A stretch of 22,377 nucleotides of DNA from a virus. The DNA is taken from positions 1 to 22,377 of IMG/VR virus record IMGVR_UViG_3300042542_004679. The stretch is one strand, 5' to 3'. Below the pieces are notes generated by a model. That model did not search any database and was not told the DNA's origin. It saw only the letters and a program-made list of their open reading frames with translations. This document shows positions 1 through 7,196 of this stretch, one piece after another (position 1 is the stretch's first letter; the number at the start of each line of letters is the position of its first letter). Made by a program: the position numbers and the translations under genes.

Positions 1-597
1 AGAAGCTTTATTTAATTGTTCTAAAATCCATTCTTCATTGTATCCAAGTATTTTCATGTTTGATATTTTATCCAAATCTAAGACTTCTTCTTCTTTTAAA
101 TACGCTTTCCAATATATATTTCTTTTTTTAACATCTTCTCCGATATATAGTTCTAATAAATTAGCTAATTTATCAGATTTAGTAATGATAGAATTATGGA
201 TATTAGCACCTTGATTCCATCTAGATTCATTAAATAATAAATCTTTAAAATCATAATAATTACTTTGTTGTAATGATTGCCATTCATCTCCACTCATATA
301 ACTCCATTTATTCATTACTACTACTATATAATAACCAACATGTATAGTATCTTCATGTTCATCCAAACTCTCAAAATGTTTTTCTATTAATTTTTCACAT
401 TCTGGAGAGTATTTAAATACATGAAATACATAATCATCTGTTAAATTCCCTGATTTTTCAACATAAGCTGTACATTGACTATAAGAATTTTTATAATATT
501 TCTCAAAATCATAATACAATAATCTATGTTTTAAAATCATAGTAAATAAAGATGTTACATTGTAACTCATTAATTTATGTAACTCATCTAATGTCAT
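1..597 (-). CDS. Hypothetical phage protein, C-terminus cut by window edge
   Basis: An open frame starts at the ATG at 597-595 and runs without a stop to base 1, giving at least 199 residues. The start overlaps the stop of the upstream GIY-YIG-like gene as ATGA (597-594), so it is probably translationally coupled to it. The translation begins MTLDELHKLMSYNVTSLFT and is rich in aromatic and acidic residues (for example GDEWQSLQQSNYYDFKDLL). I see no signal peptide, membrane segment or catalytic motif, and do not recognise the family. That it is a real gene rests on the length of the open frame, the coupling, and base composition like its neighbours. Confidence 0.75.
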   Translation of the reverse strand, partial: MTLDELHKLMSYNVTSLFTMILKHRLLYYDFEKYYKNSYSQCTAYVEKSGNLTDDYVFHVFKYSPECEKLIEKHFESLDEHEDTIHVGYYIVVVMNKWSYMSGDEWQSLQQSNYYDFKDLLFNESRWNQGANIHNSIITKSDKLANLLELYIGEDVKKRNIYWKAYLKEEEVLDLDKISNMKILGYNEEWILEQLNKAS

Positions 598-1007
598 TCT
601 ATAAAATCTTTTTTAAATATCCTACCTAATATATTACCATTATAAGATAATTTATCAGGAAACCCACTTTTAAATATATAATAAAGTTCCCAAGCTGTAG
701 CTTGTTTTTTACCTTTAACATACTTAAGAATATCTCTTTTAAACTTATCTTTTCCTTTTTTTAATATATCGTTCTTTAAATCTATTGAACTACCATAATA
801 ATCTTTCCAATCACTTTCCTTAATGATATATTCATATATTTTTCTTGTATTTAATTCAAGTCTTCTTTTTTTACTTAATTTAACTCGTTTTTTATTGAAA
901 AATATCTTTTTACCAACATACCATTGTCCTGTATCTATATTATAAATAAAATGATCGTAATTTTTTGGAATATTCTTAACTTCTTTATTTTTATAACGCC
1001 AATTCAT
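594..1007 (-). CDS. GIY-YIG-like endonuclease (free-standing)
   Basis: A 137-residue protein resembling the small GIY-YIG-type nucleases of T4-like phages. The GIY element appears degenerate as F20-I21-Y22, and the YIG element is Y30-V31-G32 followed by KK. Next come a basic stretch (residues 39-49), the block SDWKDYYGSS (65-74), and GKDKFKRDIL (85-94). The expected metal-binding Glu is probably E107 in TAWELYYIF, and an Asn-rich end (N123, N125) matches the late conserved Asn. GIY-YIG enzymes cut DNA, often as homing endonucleases. No intron surrounds it, so it would be a free-standing mobile nuclease or a domesticated one. It overlaps the gene on each side (17 bp upstream, 4 bp downstream). 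The first Gly of GIY is missing, so activity is uncertain. Confidence 0.6.
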   Translation of the reverse strand: MNWRYKNKEVKNIPKNYDHFIYNIDTGQWYVGKKIFFNKKRVKLSKKRRLELNTRKIYEYIIKESDWKDYYGSSIDLKNDILKKGKDKFKRDILKYVKGKKQATAWELYYIFKSGFPDKLSYNGNILGRIFKKDFIE

Positions 1008-1398
1008 CTAAAATAGATCTTATTTCTTTTTCTGTATCAGACATTTCTTCTTTTTTTTCATACATAGTAATCATATCTAACATCTGATCTATAGCAGATA
1101 TATTAGAATATCTTATTTTTTCAGATTGTAAATAGTTTGTATTTTGTCCATTATAACAAGCTCCACGATCTCTAATTGATACAAATCTAAATCTTTTCTT
1201 TTTTAAATTATTTTCTAAAACCTCTCTCCAATACTTTATCTGTGTTTCTGAATAAGGAGTTCCAAATAATTTATCATATCTATTTCTATCTTCTTCTATA
1301 TATGCAATAAACTTATCTAATTCTGACATATTGCTAAATTTAATAGCATTATTATAATTATCTTTAAAATGTTTATCTTTTATTTCTGTTATTAACAT
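991..1398 (-). CDS. Hypothetical protein (135 aa)
   Basis: A soluble, charged protein of 135 residues that I do not recognise. It opens MLITEIKDKHFKDNYNNA, has a central basic segment NLKKKRFRFVSIRDRG (about residues 64-79), and an acidic, probably helical C-terminus (KKEEMSDTEKEIRSILDEL). No membrane segment or enzyme motif is visible. The start is an ATG at 1398. The end overlaps the start of the GIY-YIG-like gene by 17 bp, which places both in one operon. Function unknown. Confidence 0.7.
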   Translation of the reverse strand: MLITEIKDKHFKDNYNNAIKFSNMSELDKFIAYIEEDRNRYDKLFGTPYSETQIKYWREVLENNLKKKRFRFVSIRDRGACYNGQNTNYLQSEKIRYSNISAIDQMLDMITMYEKKEEMSDTEKEIRSILDELAL

Positions 1399-1403
1399 AT
1401 TAA

Positions 1404-1604
1404 TTATTTTACGTTTTCTAAAAATGTAAATACTTGTATTTCTACTTTTAATTTCTGTATTTCATCATCTTTTTCTTCTATTTTGTTTTCTAACTCTCTA
1501 ATTGCTTGAGTTAACTCATCAATTATGTCATTCTTAGTTTCTATTTCTGCAACTAAGTCATTAACATTTCCTATAATTACATCTCTTATTTTATCTGGAT
1601 TCAT
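1404..1604 (-). CDS. Small coiled-coil protein (66 aa)
   Basis: A 66-residue acidic protein. Residues 17-58 show heptad-like spacing of Leu and Ile among Glu and Lys (VAEIETKNDIIDELTQ, then IRELENKIEEKDDEIQKLK), so most of it should form one coiled coil. It begins with an ATG at 1604, inside the 3' end of the SH3-like gene (14-bp overlap), and ends 5 bp before the next start. Probably a dimeric adaptor or regulator; the specific role is unknown. Confidence 0.65.
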   Translation of the reverse strand: MNPDKIRDVIIGNVNDLVAEIETKNDIIDELTQAIRELENKIEEKDDEIQKLKVEIQVFTFLENVK

Positions 1605-1854
1605 AATTTTCTATTATTTTTAACATATTATCAATTAACTCTGGGTCTTTTATTACATTTTCTATTTGATAATAATTCATATATCCAGTATCCCATTCAA
1701 TTCCAACCCAATATTGAGTTTCAGAAGGAAAGCTCTTATATGGTTTTTCTACTATAGTTCCTATTGAGTAACAATCATTTTTAACATCATATGATTGTTC
1801 ATAATACTGACAATTAGGTTTTAATGTAACTCTATCTCCTATTTTTAATTTCAT
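1591..1854 (-). CDS. SH3-like beta-barrel protein
   Basis: An 87-residue protein with the pattern of a small SH3-like or KOW-like barrel: MKLKIGDRVTL at the start, then YSIGTIVEK and QYWVGIEWDTGYMNYY, a hydrophobic-Gly strand layout like that of MIB/HERC2 or CAP-Gly-type domains. Such phage proteins usually mediate protein-protein or nucleic-acid contacts. It starts as ATGA overlapping the primase stop (1854-1851), so it is coupled to the primase gene. Two other genes in the window (12960-13529 and 13526-13777) have a similar opening, which may reflect common fold rather than recent duplication. Function unknown. Confidence 0.6.
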   Translation of the reverse strand: MKLKIGDRVTLKPNCQYYEQSYDVKNDCYSIGTIVEKPYKSFPSETQYWVGIEWDTGYMNYYQIENVIKDPELIDNMLKIIENYESR

Positions 1855-2828
1855 AATTTCTTTCTTTTAAACATGCTTTCTAATTGTTTATAATTAAATC
1901 CGTTATTTAAATAATCAGCAAAATCTTCAATATTATAAAGATCATATAAATCATTAGGAATATTAAACCAACCCCAATTAGTTTGATTTGTTATGTTTAT
2001 ACTTTTTCTTTTTCCATCAGGATCTGTTCCATAACACATTATAGGTTTTTTAAATATTTTCTCTATATTTTGAACATTATTATGTAATAAAATAACATCT
2101 GATTCATTATTTGTAGCTATAGCAGGTCTACCTGTTTTTTGAACAATAAGAGCATCTTTAACACTTTTTACTACAAATCCTACATCTTTAGGATATAAGT
2201 TAACATAATCATTATAATACCATAAATAAGAATTAGGAGCGTTATTTCTCCATTTATCTTTGCTATCTATTTCAGGCCCTAATCTTAATATTTTACATTT
2301 ATCAATATCAGCAGCATAATAAGCAAATACATATTCATCTTGAGTAAATTGTATTATTTTTTTATTATGACCATAACCCATTGCCCATGATTTAACAGCA
2401 AATACATTTTTCTTTTCTAAGAAAGACTGATCCATTTCTAATTTAGCATAATATTCTATATGTTTATCTGTAAAAGGTCCATCTACAAAATCTATTTCTA
2501 AAGGCTTTATAATTTTAGGTTTTTTAATATTAATTTTTTGAGATTCTAAACCTTTATCTTTTTTTAAAACATTTAAAGCTTCTATAAAATTAATATTCTC
2601 CTTTTTCATTACAAAGTCTATAACTCCTGATCCTTTTATTTGACAAGCATAACATTGAAATGTATTGTTTTTAACAGAAAATGAAGGATTACTTTCATTA
2701 TGAAATGGACATGATCCTATATAATAATGACCTTGCTTTTTTAAAGATGTATATCTAGATATATATTCAATAATATCAAATTTATTTTCTATATCTTTCC
2801 AATCTAATTCTCGGTTTAATCTACTCAT
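1851..2828 (-). CDS. dnaG: DnaG-like DNA primase
   Basis: A 325-residue primase that would make RNA primers at the phage fork. The N-terminus is a CHC2 zinc-binding domain: C40-P-F-H43 and C59-x2-C62, with DIIEYISRYTSLKKQGHYY before it and the typical SNPSFSV between the ligand pairs. Residues 216-275 look like a phage TOPRIM domain: VGFVVKSVKDALIV (216-229), PAIATNNE (235-242), then the metal-binding D269-x-D271-G. The usual TOPRIM Glu is Lys (K221) in a VVKSVKD motif, as I recall in other phage primases of this type. At 325 residues it is shorter than bacterial DnaG, with no helicase-binding domain visible. It is the first gene after the terminator that follows ssb. Confidence 0.88.
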   Translation of the reverse strand: MSRLNRELDWKDIENKFDIIEYISRYTSLKKQGHYYIGSCPFHNESNPSFSVKNNTFQCYACQIKGSGVIDFVMKKENINFIEALNVLKKDKGLESQKINIKKPKIIKPLEIDFVDGPFTDKHIEYYAKLEMDQSFLEKKNVFAVKSWAMGYGHNKKIIQFTQDEYVFAYYAADIDKCKILRLGPEIDSKDKWRNNAPNSYLWYYNDYVNLYPKDVGFVVKSVKDALIVQKTGRPAIATNNESDVILLHNNVQNIEKIFKKPIMCYGTDPDGKRKSINITNQTNWGWFNIPNDLYDLYNIEDFADYLNNGFNYKQLESMFKRKKL

Positions 2829-2844
2829 ATTATTTTATATAAAT

Positions 2845-2875
2845 ATAAAAAAAAGACCTGAATTTATCAGGTCTT
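2845..2875 (-). terminator. Rho-independent terminator after ssb
   Basis: On the minus strand the 9-bp perfect stem AAGACCTGA / TCAGGTCTT (2875-2867 with 2861-2853) closes a 5-nt loop and is followed by a T-rich tract to about 2845. It lies 25 bp past the ssb stop and only 24 bp before the primase ATG, leaving no obvious room for a separate promoter. Confidence 0.9.
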
Positions 2876-2899
2876 AAAACAAATACAAATCAAAACAAA

Positions 2900-3658
2900 T
2901 TAAAACGGCAATTCTTCATTGTAAGAAGCTTCTTTTGTTTCTACTTTTTCAGGATTAGAGGTAATTTCTTTACTAATTACTCTATTTAAGAAATAGTCAT
3001 CAACTTTAATAGCTAAAGCATTAAATTCTTCATTTTGTTCTTGGTCCATAGCTTCATAATCAAATTCAGGTACAGTAAAATTAACTGCTCCATTTTTCTT
3101 AGATTTAGATCCATTAACAATTATAAAATTATCATAAATAGCTTGTCTACCTTTTGCTTTAGACAAATTATTCATAAAATTAATCCATCCATCTGTTTCT
3201 TGACCAGGAAACGTCACACCTGTTTTTTTATCTTTTAAAATCCCACCAGTTAATGCAGATTTATTTAACATAATTCTACATATTTCCCATCCAGAACCAA
3301 AATTTGCAGCAGCATATAATATTTGAGTATAATTAGCTGATTTAAATGCAGGACTATCTTTTACATTTTTCCATTCTGATTTTTTAAATTCACCTAATAT
3401 TGATTCTCCTGATTTAACAATTACCATTTCATTAGCATCTTTTACTTCATTTGACCAAATAGCTGTATTTGATTCTTCATCAAATCCATTAAATGATACA
3501 TACTTTTCTTCCAAAATAGCAAATTTAAAAGGTAAATCTACTGTTACATTCTGTTCTAAAGTTTTATCCCAATATTGGAATGAACCTTCAGATGATTTCC
3601 ATTTTAAAAGTTTCTTTGCAGGATTTTCTGCAATTTCAATTCTTGTTGTTCTTGACAT
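2900..3658 (-). CDS. ssb: Single-stranded DNA-binding protein
   Basis: A 252-residue protein that matches my recollection of phage SSBs from crAss-like and related Bacteroidota phages. The N-terminus (SRTTRIEIAENPAKK, then LKWKSSEGSFQYWDKTLEQN) and the aromatic-rich body (several Trp and Tyr) fit an OB-fold protein that would coat ssDNA. The C-terminus is acidic and ends YNEELPF, like the DDDIPF-type tip through which SSBs recruit partners. The ATG at 3658 has an A-rich leader (AAAAATAAATAATA) and no Shine-Dalgarno site. It has its own promoter-like sequence just upstream and a strong terminator downstream, so it may also be made as a short transcript. Family assignment is from pattern memory; the replication context supports it. 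Confidence 0.8.
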   Translation of the reverse strand: MSRTTRIEIAENPAKKLLKWKSSEGSFQYWDKTLEQNVTVDLPFKFAILEEKYVSFNGFDEESNTAIWSNEVKDANEMVIVKSGESILGEFKKSEWKNVKDSPAFKSANYTQILYAAANFGSGWEICRIMLNKSALTGGILKDKKTGVTFPGQETDGWINFMNNLSKAKGRQAIYDNFIIVNGSKSKKNGAVNFTVPEFDYEAMDQEQNEEFNALAIKVDDYFLNRVISKEITSNPEKVETKEASYNEELPF

Positions 3659-3678
3659 TATTATTTATTTTTAGATTA

Positions 3679-3705
3679 CAAATATACAACATTATTTAGA
3701 TTCAA
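3679..3705 (-). promoter_or_regulatory. Bacteroidota-type promoter for ssb
   Basis: Minus-strand TATATTTG (3686-3679) matches the Bacteroidota -7 consensus TAnnTTTG. A TTG (3705-3703), 16 nt upstream, could serve as a weak -33 element. The motif ends 20 nt before the ssb ATG. The longer string TTGTATATTTG (3689-3679) recurs exactly before the helicase gene. Confidence 0.55.
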
Positions 3706-4777
3706 TATAATTTACTTTACTCAAATTCATCATTTTAAGAGCATTTTGCAATTTCTTAACTTCAGCAGGTTCTGTTAAACATATAATATGTATATCAGCT
3801 ACTTTATTTTTAAAATCCATGATTTGTGCTCTTGCAATAACTTGTGATAACTCACTTTCATTATGCGTAAATCCATTTAATATAATAGAATCTAAATAAT
3901 TAAATGTGACACCAGATTTAGCCATATTTACTAAAGCTAAATGATTAATAACTTTATGTTGAAATTTCTTAAATCCAGAGTCACTCACTTTACTGTGATA
4001 CGAATCAATCCCTAAACTATCAGCAACTTTAGCTAATCCATTAAAAACCAAGACTCTTTTATCTTTCATCTGTTTTAATAAATCTTTAACATAATTAATT
4101 TTAGAAATTGAATTTTGAGATATTCTATTTCTTTGTAAAGATAAAAACATAAAGTCTTTTTTTTGTCTTTTTAAACTTTCTATTACTGCTGAATAAGCAT
4201 CATAATGATTTTTCTCACTTCTCATGACACCATTTTTAGCTTTAGTTTTAAATTTCGTATCTAATTTAACATAATGTACAGTTATTTGATAATCAGCTAT
4301 GATTTCATCATTAATTGCTGATTCTACACTATACTCATATGTTATAACCATACCTAGATATATTGATAATCTTTCATATGTTTTTTGAGAGATTGTACCT
4401 GATGGCATTAATATTTTAGAACATTTATCTTTTAATAAAACAACTTGTTCTAATTCAAAATCACTCAAAAATTGACATTCATCAATTACCAATATATCAT
4501 AACTCTCATTAACATATTTTTTTAAACTAGAAAAATTACAAAATGTAATATTTTCATTTTTATAATCCCATTTATCCATTTCAAATTCCCAACTTTCTTT
4601 AATTTTATTATCAGGATAAGAAATTAATATCTTAGGTTTATTTTTTAACGTTTTAAAATAATTTATTAATGCTTTTGTTTTACCAAGTCTCATTGAGACA
4701 TGAATACCTAAAACTTTATTACTATCCTCTTGAATAGCTTTTACTATATTATTTTGTATTACTTCACGTTTTGTCAT
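3692..4777 (-). CDS. SF2 DNA helicase
   Basis: A superfamily 2 helicase of 361 residues that would unwind DNA during phage replication or repair. Motif I (Walker A) is S28-M-R-L-G-K-T34, and motif II is D99-E-C-Q102 after the strand YDILVI. A motif III-like segment is MPSGTIS. Domain 2 contains KRVLVFNG and a motif VI-like QVIARAQ near residue 315, with the second Arg of QxxGRxxR replaced by Gln. An upstream in-frame TTG at 4792 could add five residues (MYICF), but it lies inside the promoter-like sequence, so I choose the ATG at 4777-4775. It precedes ssb with a 33-bp gap. Confidence 0.85.
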   Translation of the reverse strand: MTKREVIQNNIVKAIQEDSNKVLGIHVSMRLGKTKALINYFKTLKNKPKILISYPDNKIKESWEFEMDKWDYKNENITFCNFSSLKKYVNESYDILVIDECQFLSDFELEQVVLLKDKCSKILMPSGTISQKTYERLSIYLGMVITYEYSVESAINDEIIADYQITVHYVKLDTKFKTKAKNGVMRSEKNHYDAYSAVIESLKRQKKDFMFLSLQRNRISQNSISKINYVKDLLKQMKDKRVLVFNGLAKVADSLGIDSYHSKVSDSGFKKFQHKVINHLALVNMAKSGVTFNYLDSIILNGFTHNESELSQVIARAQIMDFKNKVADIHIICLTEPAEVKKLQNALKMMNLSKVNYIESK

Positions 4778-4781
4778 AAAG

Positions 4782-4792
4782 CAAATATACAA
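4782..4792 (-). promoter_or_regulatory. Promoter-like -7 element at the helicase start
   Basis: Minus-strand TTGTATATTTG (4792-4782) is identical to the string before ssb and contains TAnnTTTG. It ends only 4 nt before the helicase ATG (4777), so a transcript begun from it would be leaderless or nearly so. No good -33 TTTG is seen at the expected distance. Confidence 0.4.
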
Positions 4793-4794
4793 AA

Positions 4795-5157
4795 TTATTC
4801 GTAAACTGTAATAGTTTTTTGTTTAGGAGATACTTCTCTTAAACAATCTTCATAAGAATCAAAATCAGTTCCACTATAACTTTGATAATATCCACTTATT
4901 TTAAAATACTGATTAGTTTTCTCCATATGTTTAATAGAAAACCAATTAGAACCGCCTCCTTCCCCACCAATTTGTTCAATTTCTCTTATAGGACCAAATC
5001 CTAACTTATTCTGATCATAATTTTCATAAGCAAAATCTCCTGGTGTTATCTGAAGTTCTCTTAATTTAGCTATCAATTGTTCTCGTGTAATTTGAACAGT
5101 CTTAATACCTTGTATATCTTGAATTAAATCTTTTAATTCATTTAAATCTTTATTCAT
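4795..5157 (-). CDS. Hypothetical protein, tandem YE-tail family, copy 3
   Basis: A 120-residue acidic protein, last of three tandem genes whose products end in related tails; this one ends SPKQKTITVYE. It has a Gly-rich turn IGGEGGGSNW (about residues 62-72) followed by aromatic-rich GYYQSYSGTDFDSYEDCL, reminiscent of small soluble phage accessory proteins. The ATG lies in the 8-bp overlap ATGAATAA with the upstream gene's stop. Its own stop context is GAATAA without the ATG, consistent with being the last of the tandem set. Function unknown. Confidence 0.7.
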   Translation of the reverse strand: MNKDLNELKDLIQDIQGIKTVQITREQLIAKLRELQITPGDFAYENYDQNKLGFGPIREIEQIGGEGGGSNWFSIKHMEKTNQYFKISGYYQSYSGTDFDSYEDCLREVSPKQKTITVYE

Positions 5158-5497
5158 ATACTATTTTTTCTATTGTTTTAGGATTTACAATTTTTATATC
5201 TTTTTCTTTTAATACTTCTAAATCATCATAATTTTTAGATATTTTGATATAATTATTATTTAATTTATGTCTTAATATAATTATATCTTGATTATTTGTA
5301 AGATTTGAAGCTCTATATTTTTGTATTAATTCAAAATTTTCAAATATATACATTCCATAAATAAAATCACTAAAATATAGATCTTTCTTACTTATAGCAG
5401 ATTTAAATTCTTTTAAAATCTCTTTAGGAGTTAAAGGATAAGCTATAGGTTTTAAGCTATCATTTAACAATTGTATAATTTCTTCTTCTTTATTCAT
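5150..5497 (-). CDS. Hypothetical protein, tandem YE-tail family, copy 2
   Basis: A 115-residue protein, middle member of the tandem set. The tail NPKTIEKIVYE resembles the tails of the genes on either side; the body (MNKEEEIIQLLNDSL, then LTPKEILKEFKSAI) is lysine-rich and probably helical at the N-terminus. It shares 8 bp (ATGAATAA) with the stop of the preceding gene at 5497-5490 and again with the start of the following gene at 5157-5150. No recognised domain. Confidence 0.68.
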   Translation of the reverse strand: MNKEEEIIQLLNDSLKPIAYPLTPKEILKEFKSAISKKDLYFSDFIYGMYIFENFELIQKYRASNLTNNQDIIILRHKLNNNYIKISKNYDDLEVLKEKDIKIVNPKTIEKIVYE

Positions 5498-5780
5498 AAA
5501 TAGTTACAGTTTTAGATATTGGTGTTACATATTTAATACTTTTAATATGTTCATTTTCTCCATAAGAATCGGTTTCTTTAGTAACTTGAAGATATAAATT
5601 TTCTTCATTATTATAATATACAGATGTAAGTATACCATAATCTCCTTGACTCTTTTCATCATAATATCCTGTTGATGTTTCTTCTTCAACTAATCCAAAC
5701 TTAAAAAGTGCTAATCTATTTGTTATAGCACTAGGATTAAGATCTTCTAATATCTTTTCTAAAATCTCTAATTTATTCAT
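5490..5780 (-). CDS. Hypothetical protein, tandem YE-tail family, copy 1
   Basis: A 96-residue acidic protein, first of three tandem genes; its tail TPISKTVTIYE is closest to that of the copy at 4795-5157. The middle is rich in Tyr, Glu and Asn (GYYDEKSQGDYG, YYNNEENLYLQV). The ATG lies in an ATGAATAA overlap with the stop of the nucleotidyltransferase-like gene, so translation is likely coupled through the row. Function unknown. Confidence 0.68.
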   Translation of the reverse strand: MNKLEILEKILEDLNPSAITNRLALFKFGLVEEETSTGYYDEKSQGDYGILTSVYYNNEENLYLQVTKETDSYGENEHIKSIKYVTPISKTVTIYE

Positions 5781-6522
5781 TGTTTAAAAATTGTTTATAA
5801 TTAAAAAAAGGTTTTATTAATTTTGGATAATTAAATATAATAAATATAGCTTCCCATAAAGGAGCATGATTTAAAATAAATTTCTTTAACATTATATTAT
5901 AATTAATCCTATAATCTGAATGGAAACTTCTTTCCATTGCCATAACCATTACTTCTTCCTGAACTAAATTCAGTTTTTCTTCAAAAGATAACATATTAAA
6001 TTTATCTTCACTTACATCTACTTCACTATTATCTTTTAATATTTTACAATATGTTGGAATTAACTGTCCTTTAAAATGAGAATGTTTGATCAACATTTCA
6101 TGTAAATCATCATGTTTTATTGGATATTTAATAGCATTTGTAAAAAAATCACTAGCAGACATATCTAAATTACTTCGTTTATTCTTTTGATGTATTGTAT
6201 TCCAAAATAAATACAATTCATTAAATAATTCCATATCAAAAAGATAATTATATTCTGAATTAATAATTTTATGAATATCCCACATGTGCTTATCCCAACC
6301 AATATCGCAACCAACTACATGACTAACTTTTAAAGTTAATAAATCATTTAAAGAACATATTTCATCATTTCTTCTTGTAATAATTGGATTATATAGATAT
6401 TCAGTAATACCAATTTTACCTGAATGCTGTTTATCATCAACAGCATAATCTACATCTTTTATAGGTCTATTACTTAGACCATAAAATTGAAGGGCTTTAC
6501 TCCCTATTAATACTTTCTTCAT
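5773..6522 (-). CDS. Nucleotidyltransferase-like phage protein
   Basis: A 249-residue protein whose N-terminus fits the polymerase-beta nucleotidyltransferase fold: VLIGSKAL (G7-S8) followed by RPIKDVDYAVD with D23-x-D25, spaced like the hG[GS]-x(9-15)-Dh[DE]h signature. Next come CSLNDLLTLKVSHV (about 57-70) and DKHMWDIHKI (about 77-86), a layout I recall from phage and MNT-type proteins. The later part is helical, with E-rich and aromatic segments, and not assigned. Members of this superfamily transfer nucleotides to proteins, RNAs or small molecules; the substrate here cannot be read. The gene starts 26 bp inside the preceding gene and ends in an ATGAATAA overlap with the next. Confidence 0.62.
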   Translation of the reverse strand: MKKVLIGSKALQFYGLSNRPIKDVDYAVDDKQHSGKIGITEYLYNPIITRRNDEICSLNDLLTLKVSHVVGCDIGWDKHMWDIHKIINSEYNYLFDMELFNELYLFWNTIHQKNKRSNLDMSASDFFTNAIKYPIKHDDLHEMLIKHSHFKGQLIPTYCKILKDNSEVDVSEDKFNMLSFEEKLNLVQEEVMVMAMERSFHSDYRINYNIMLKKFILNHAPLWEAIFIIFNYPKLIKPFFNYKQFLNNE

Positions 6523-6862
6523 AATTTTTTATTGTTTCCTCAAAATAGTTAATAATACAATTATTTCTAACAGTTAAATATTCTTTATATATCTTTTGAT
6601 AATTATCCTCAGAACGATATAGATTATTACCATCTTTATGAAGAATTATATATCCATATTTATTTATTACATCATTTATCTTTGTATATTTATCTCCTGA
6701 TAATTGTTTTAATTCATTTAATATATCTTGCCATCTTGAATAATTTGATAATCTTATACTAGTTAAATGGTTTATTAATTGTTCTAATTCACTTATAAAA
6801 GTATTTATATCTCCCTGAAATATATAATAATGATGAGTATGACTACGAGTATAAGTTTTCAT
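6497..6862 (-). CDS. Hypothetical protein, paralogue of 7177-7551
   Basis: A 121-residue protein. It aligns by eye with the product of 7177-7551: YYIF..DI near the start, S(R)W in the middle, then YGY(I/L), an Asn-Leu-Tyr element, DN(Y/F)..(I/V)Y(K/R)EY, and a closing I..YE. This suggests a duplication separated by an unrelated gene (6843-7196). Helix-forming and mainly charged; no enzyme motif or membrane segment. Its start overlaps the upstream gene by 20 bp and its end overlaps the nucleotidyltransferase-like gene by 26 bp. Function unknown. Confidence 0.68.
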   Translation of the reverse strand: MKTYTRSHTHHYYIFQGDINTFISELEQLINHLTSIRLSNYSRWQDILNELKQLSGDKYTKINDVINKYGYIILHKDGNNLYRSEDNYQKIYKEYLTVRNNCIINYFEETIKNYEESINRE

Positions 6863-7196
6863 TGTTATTTATTTTTTCAGCTTTTTCAAATAATTTATCT
6901 AATTTTATAGATATATTTTTATTATTATCATTCATTATATCAGAGACAGTAATAAAATCTGTTATATTACTATTAATTTCTATATAACTTTCTTTATCTT
7001 GTGAAATTATTTTTATATATACTGTCTTATTTTTCAAATTAGTATAAATTATATCCTTCCATCCAGATCTAATTTCTCCTATATCATTAAACCATCCATC
7101 ATATTCTTTTTGATCTATGAATTCTTTATTAAGAGCGTCTTTTAATATGACTATAATATCTGAAATAAAATTAACTTTATAATAAATTTGTTTCAT
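6843..7196 (-). CDS. Hypothetical protein (117 aa)
   Basis: A 117-residue, Ile- and Asn-rich protein that I do not recognise. It contains WFNDIGEIRSGWKDIIY (about residues 35-51) and ends KAEKINNNENLYS. The stop is TAG inside the next gene, where a second frame (MKTYTRS) is already being read. It sits between two paralogues and overlaps each by 20 bp. No enzymatic motif seen. Confidence 0.66.
   Translation of the reverse strand: MKQIYYKVNFISDIIVILKDALNKEFIDQKEYDGWFNDIGEIRSGWKDIIYTNLKNKTVYIKIISQDKESYIEINSNITDFITVSDIMNDNNKNISIKLDKLFEKAEKINNNENLYS

Noticed and set aside
3035-3238. Plus-strand open frame of 67 codons
   Set aside because: Antisense to the ssb gene, with no supporting leader or plus-strand neighbours.
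4778-4792. Upstream TTG start for the helicase
   Set aside because: The five extra codons coincide with the promoter-like TTGTATATTTG; the ATG at 4777 gives a normal helicase N-terminus.
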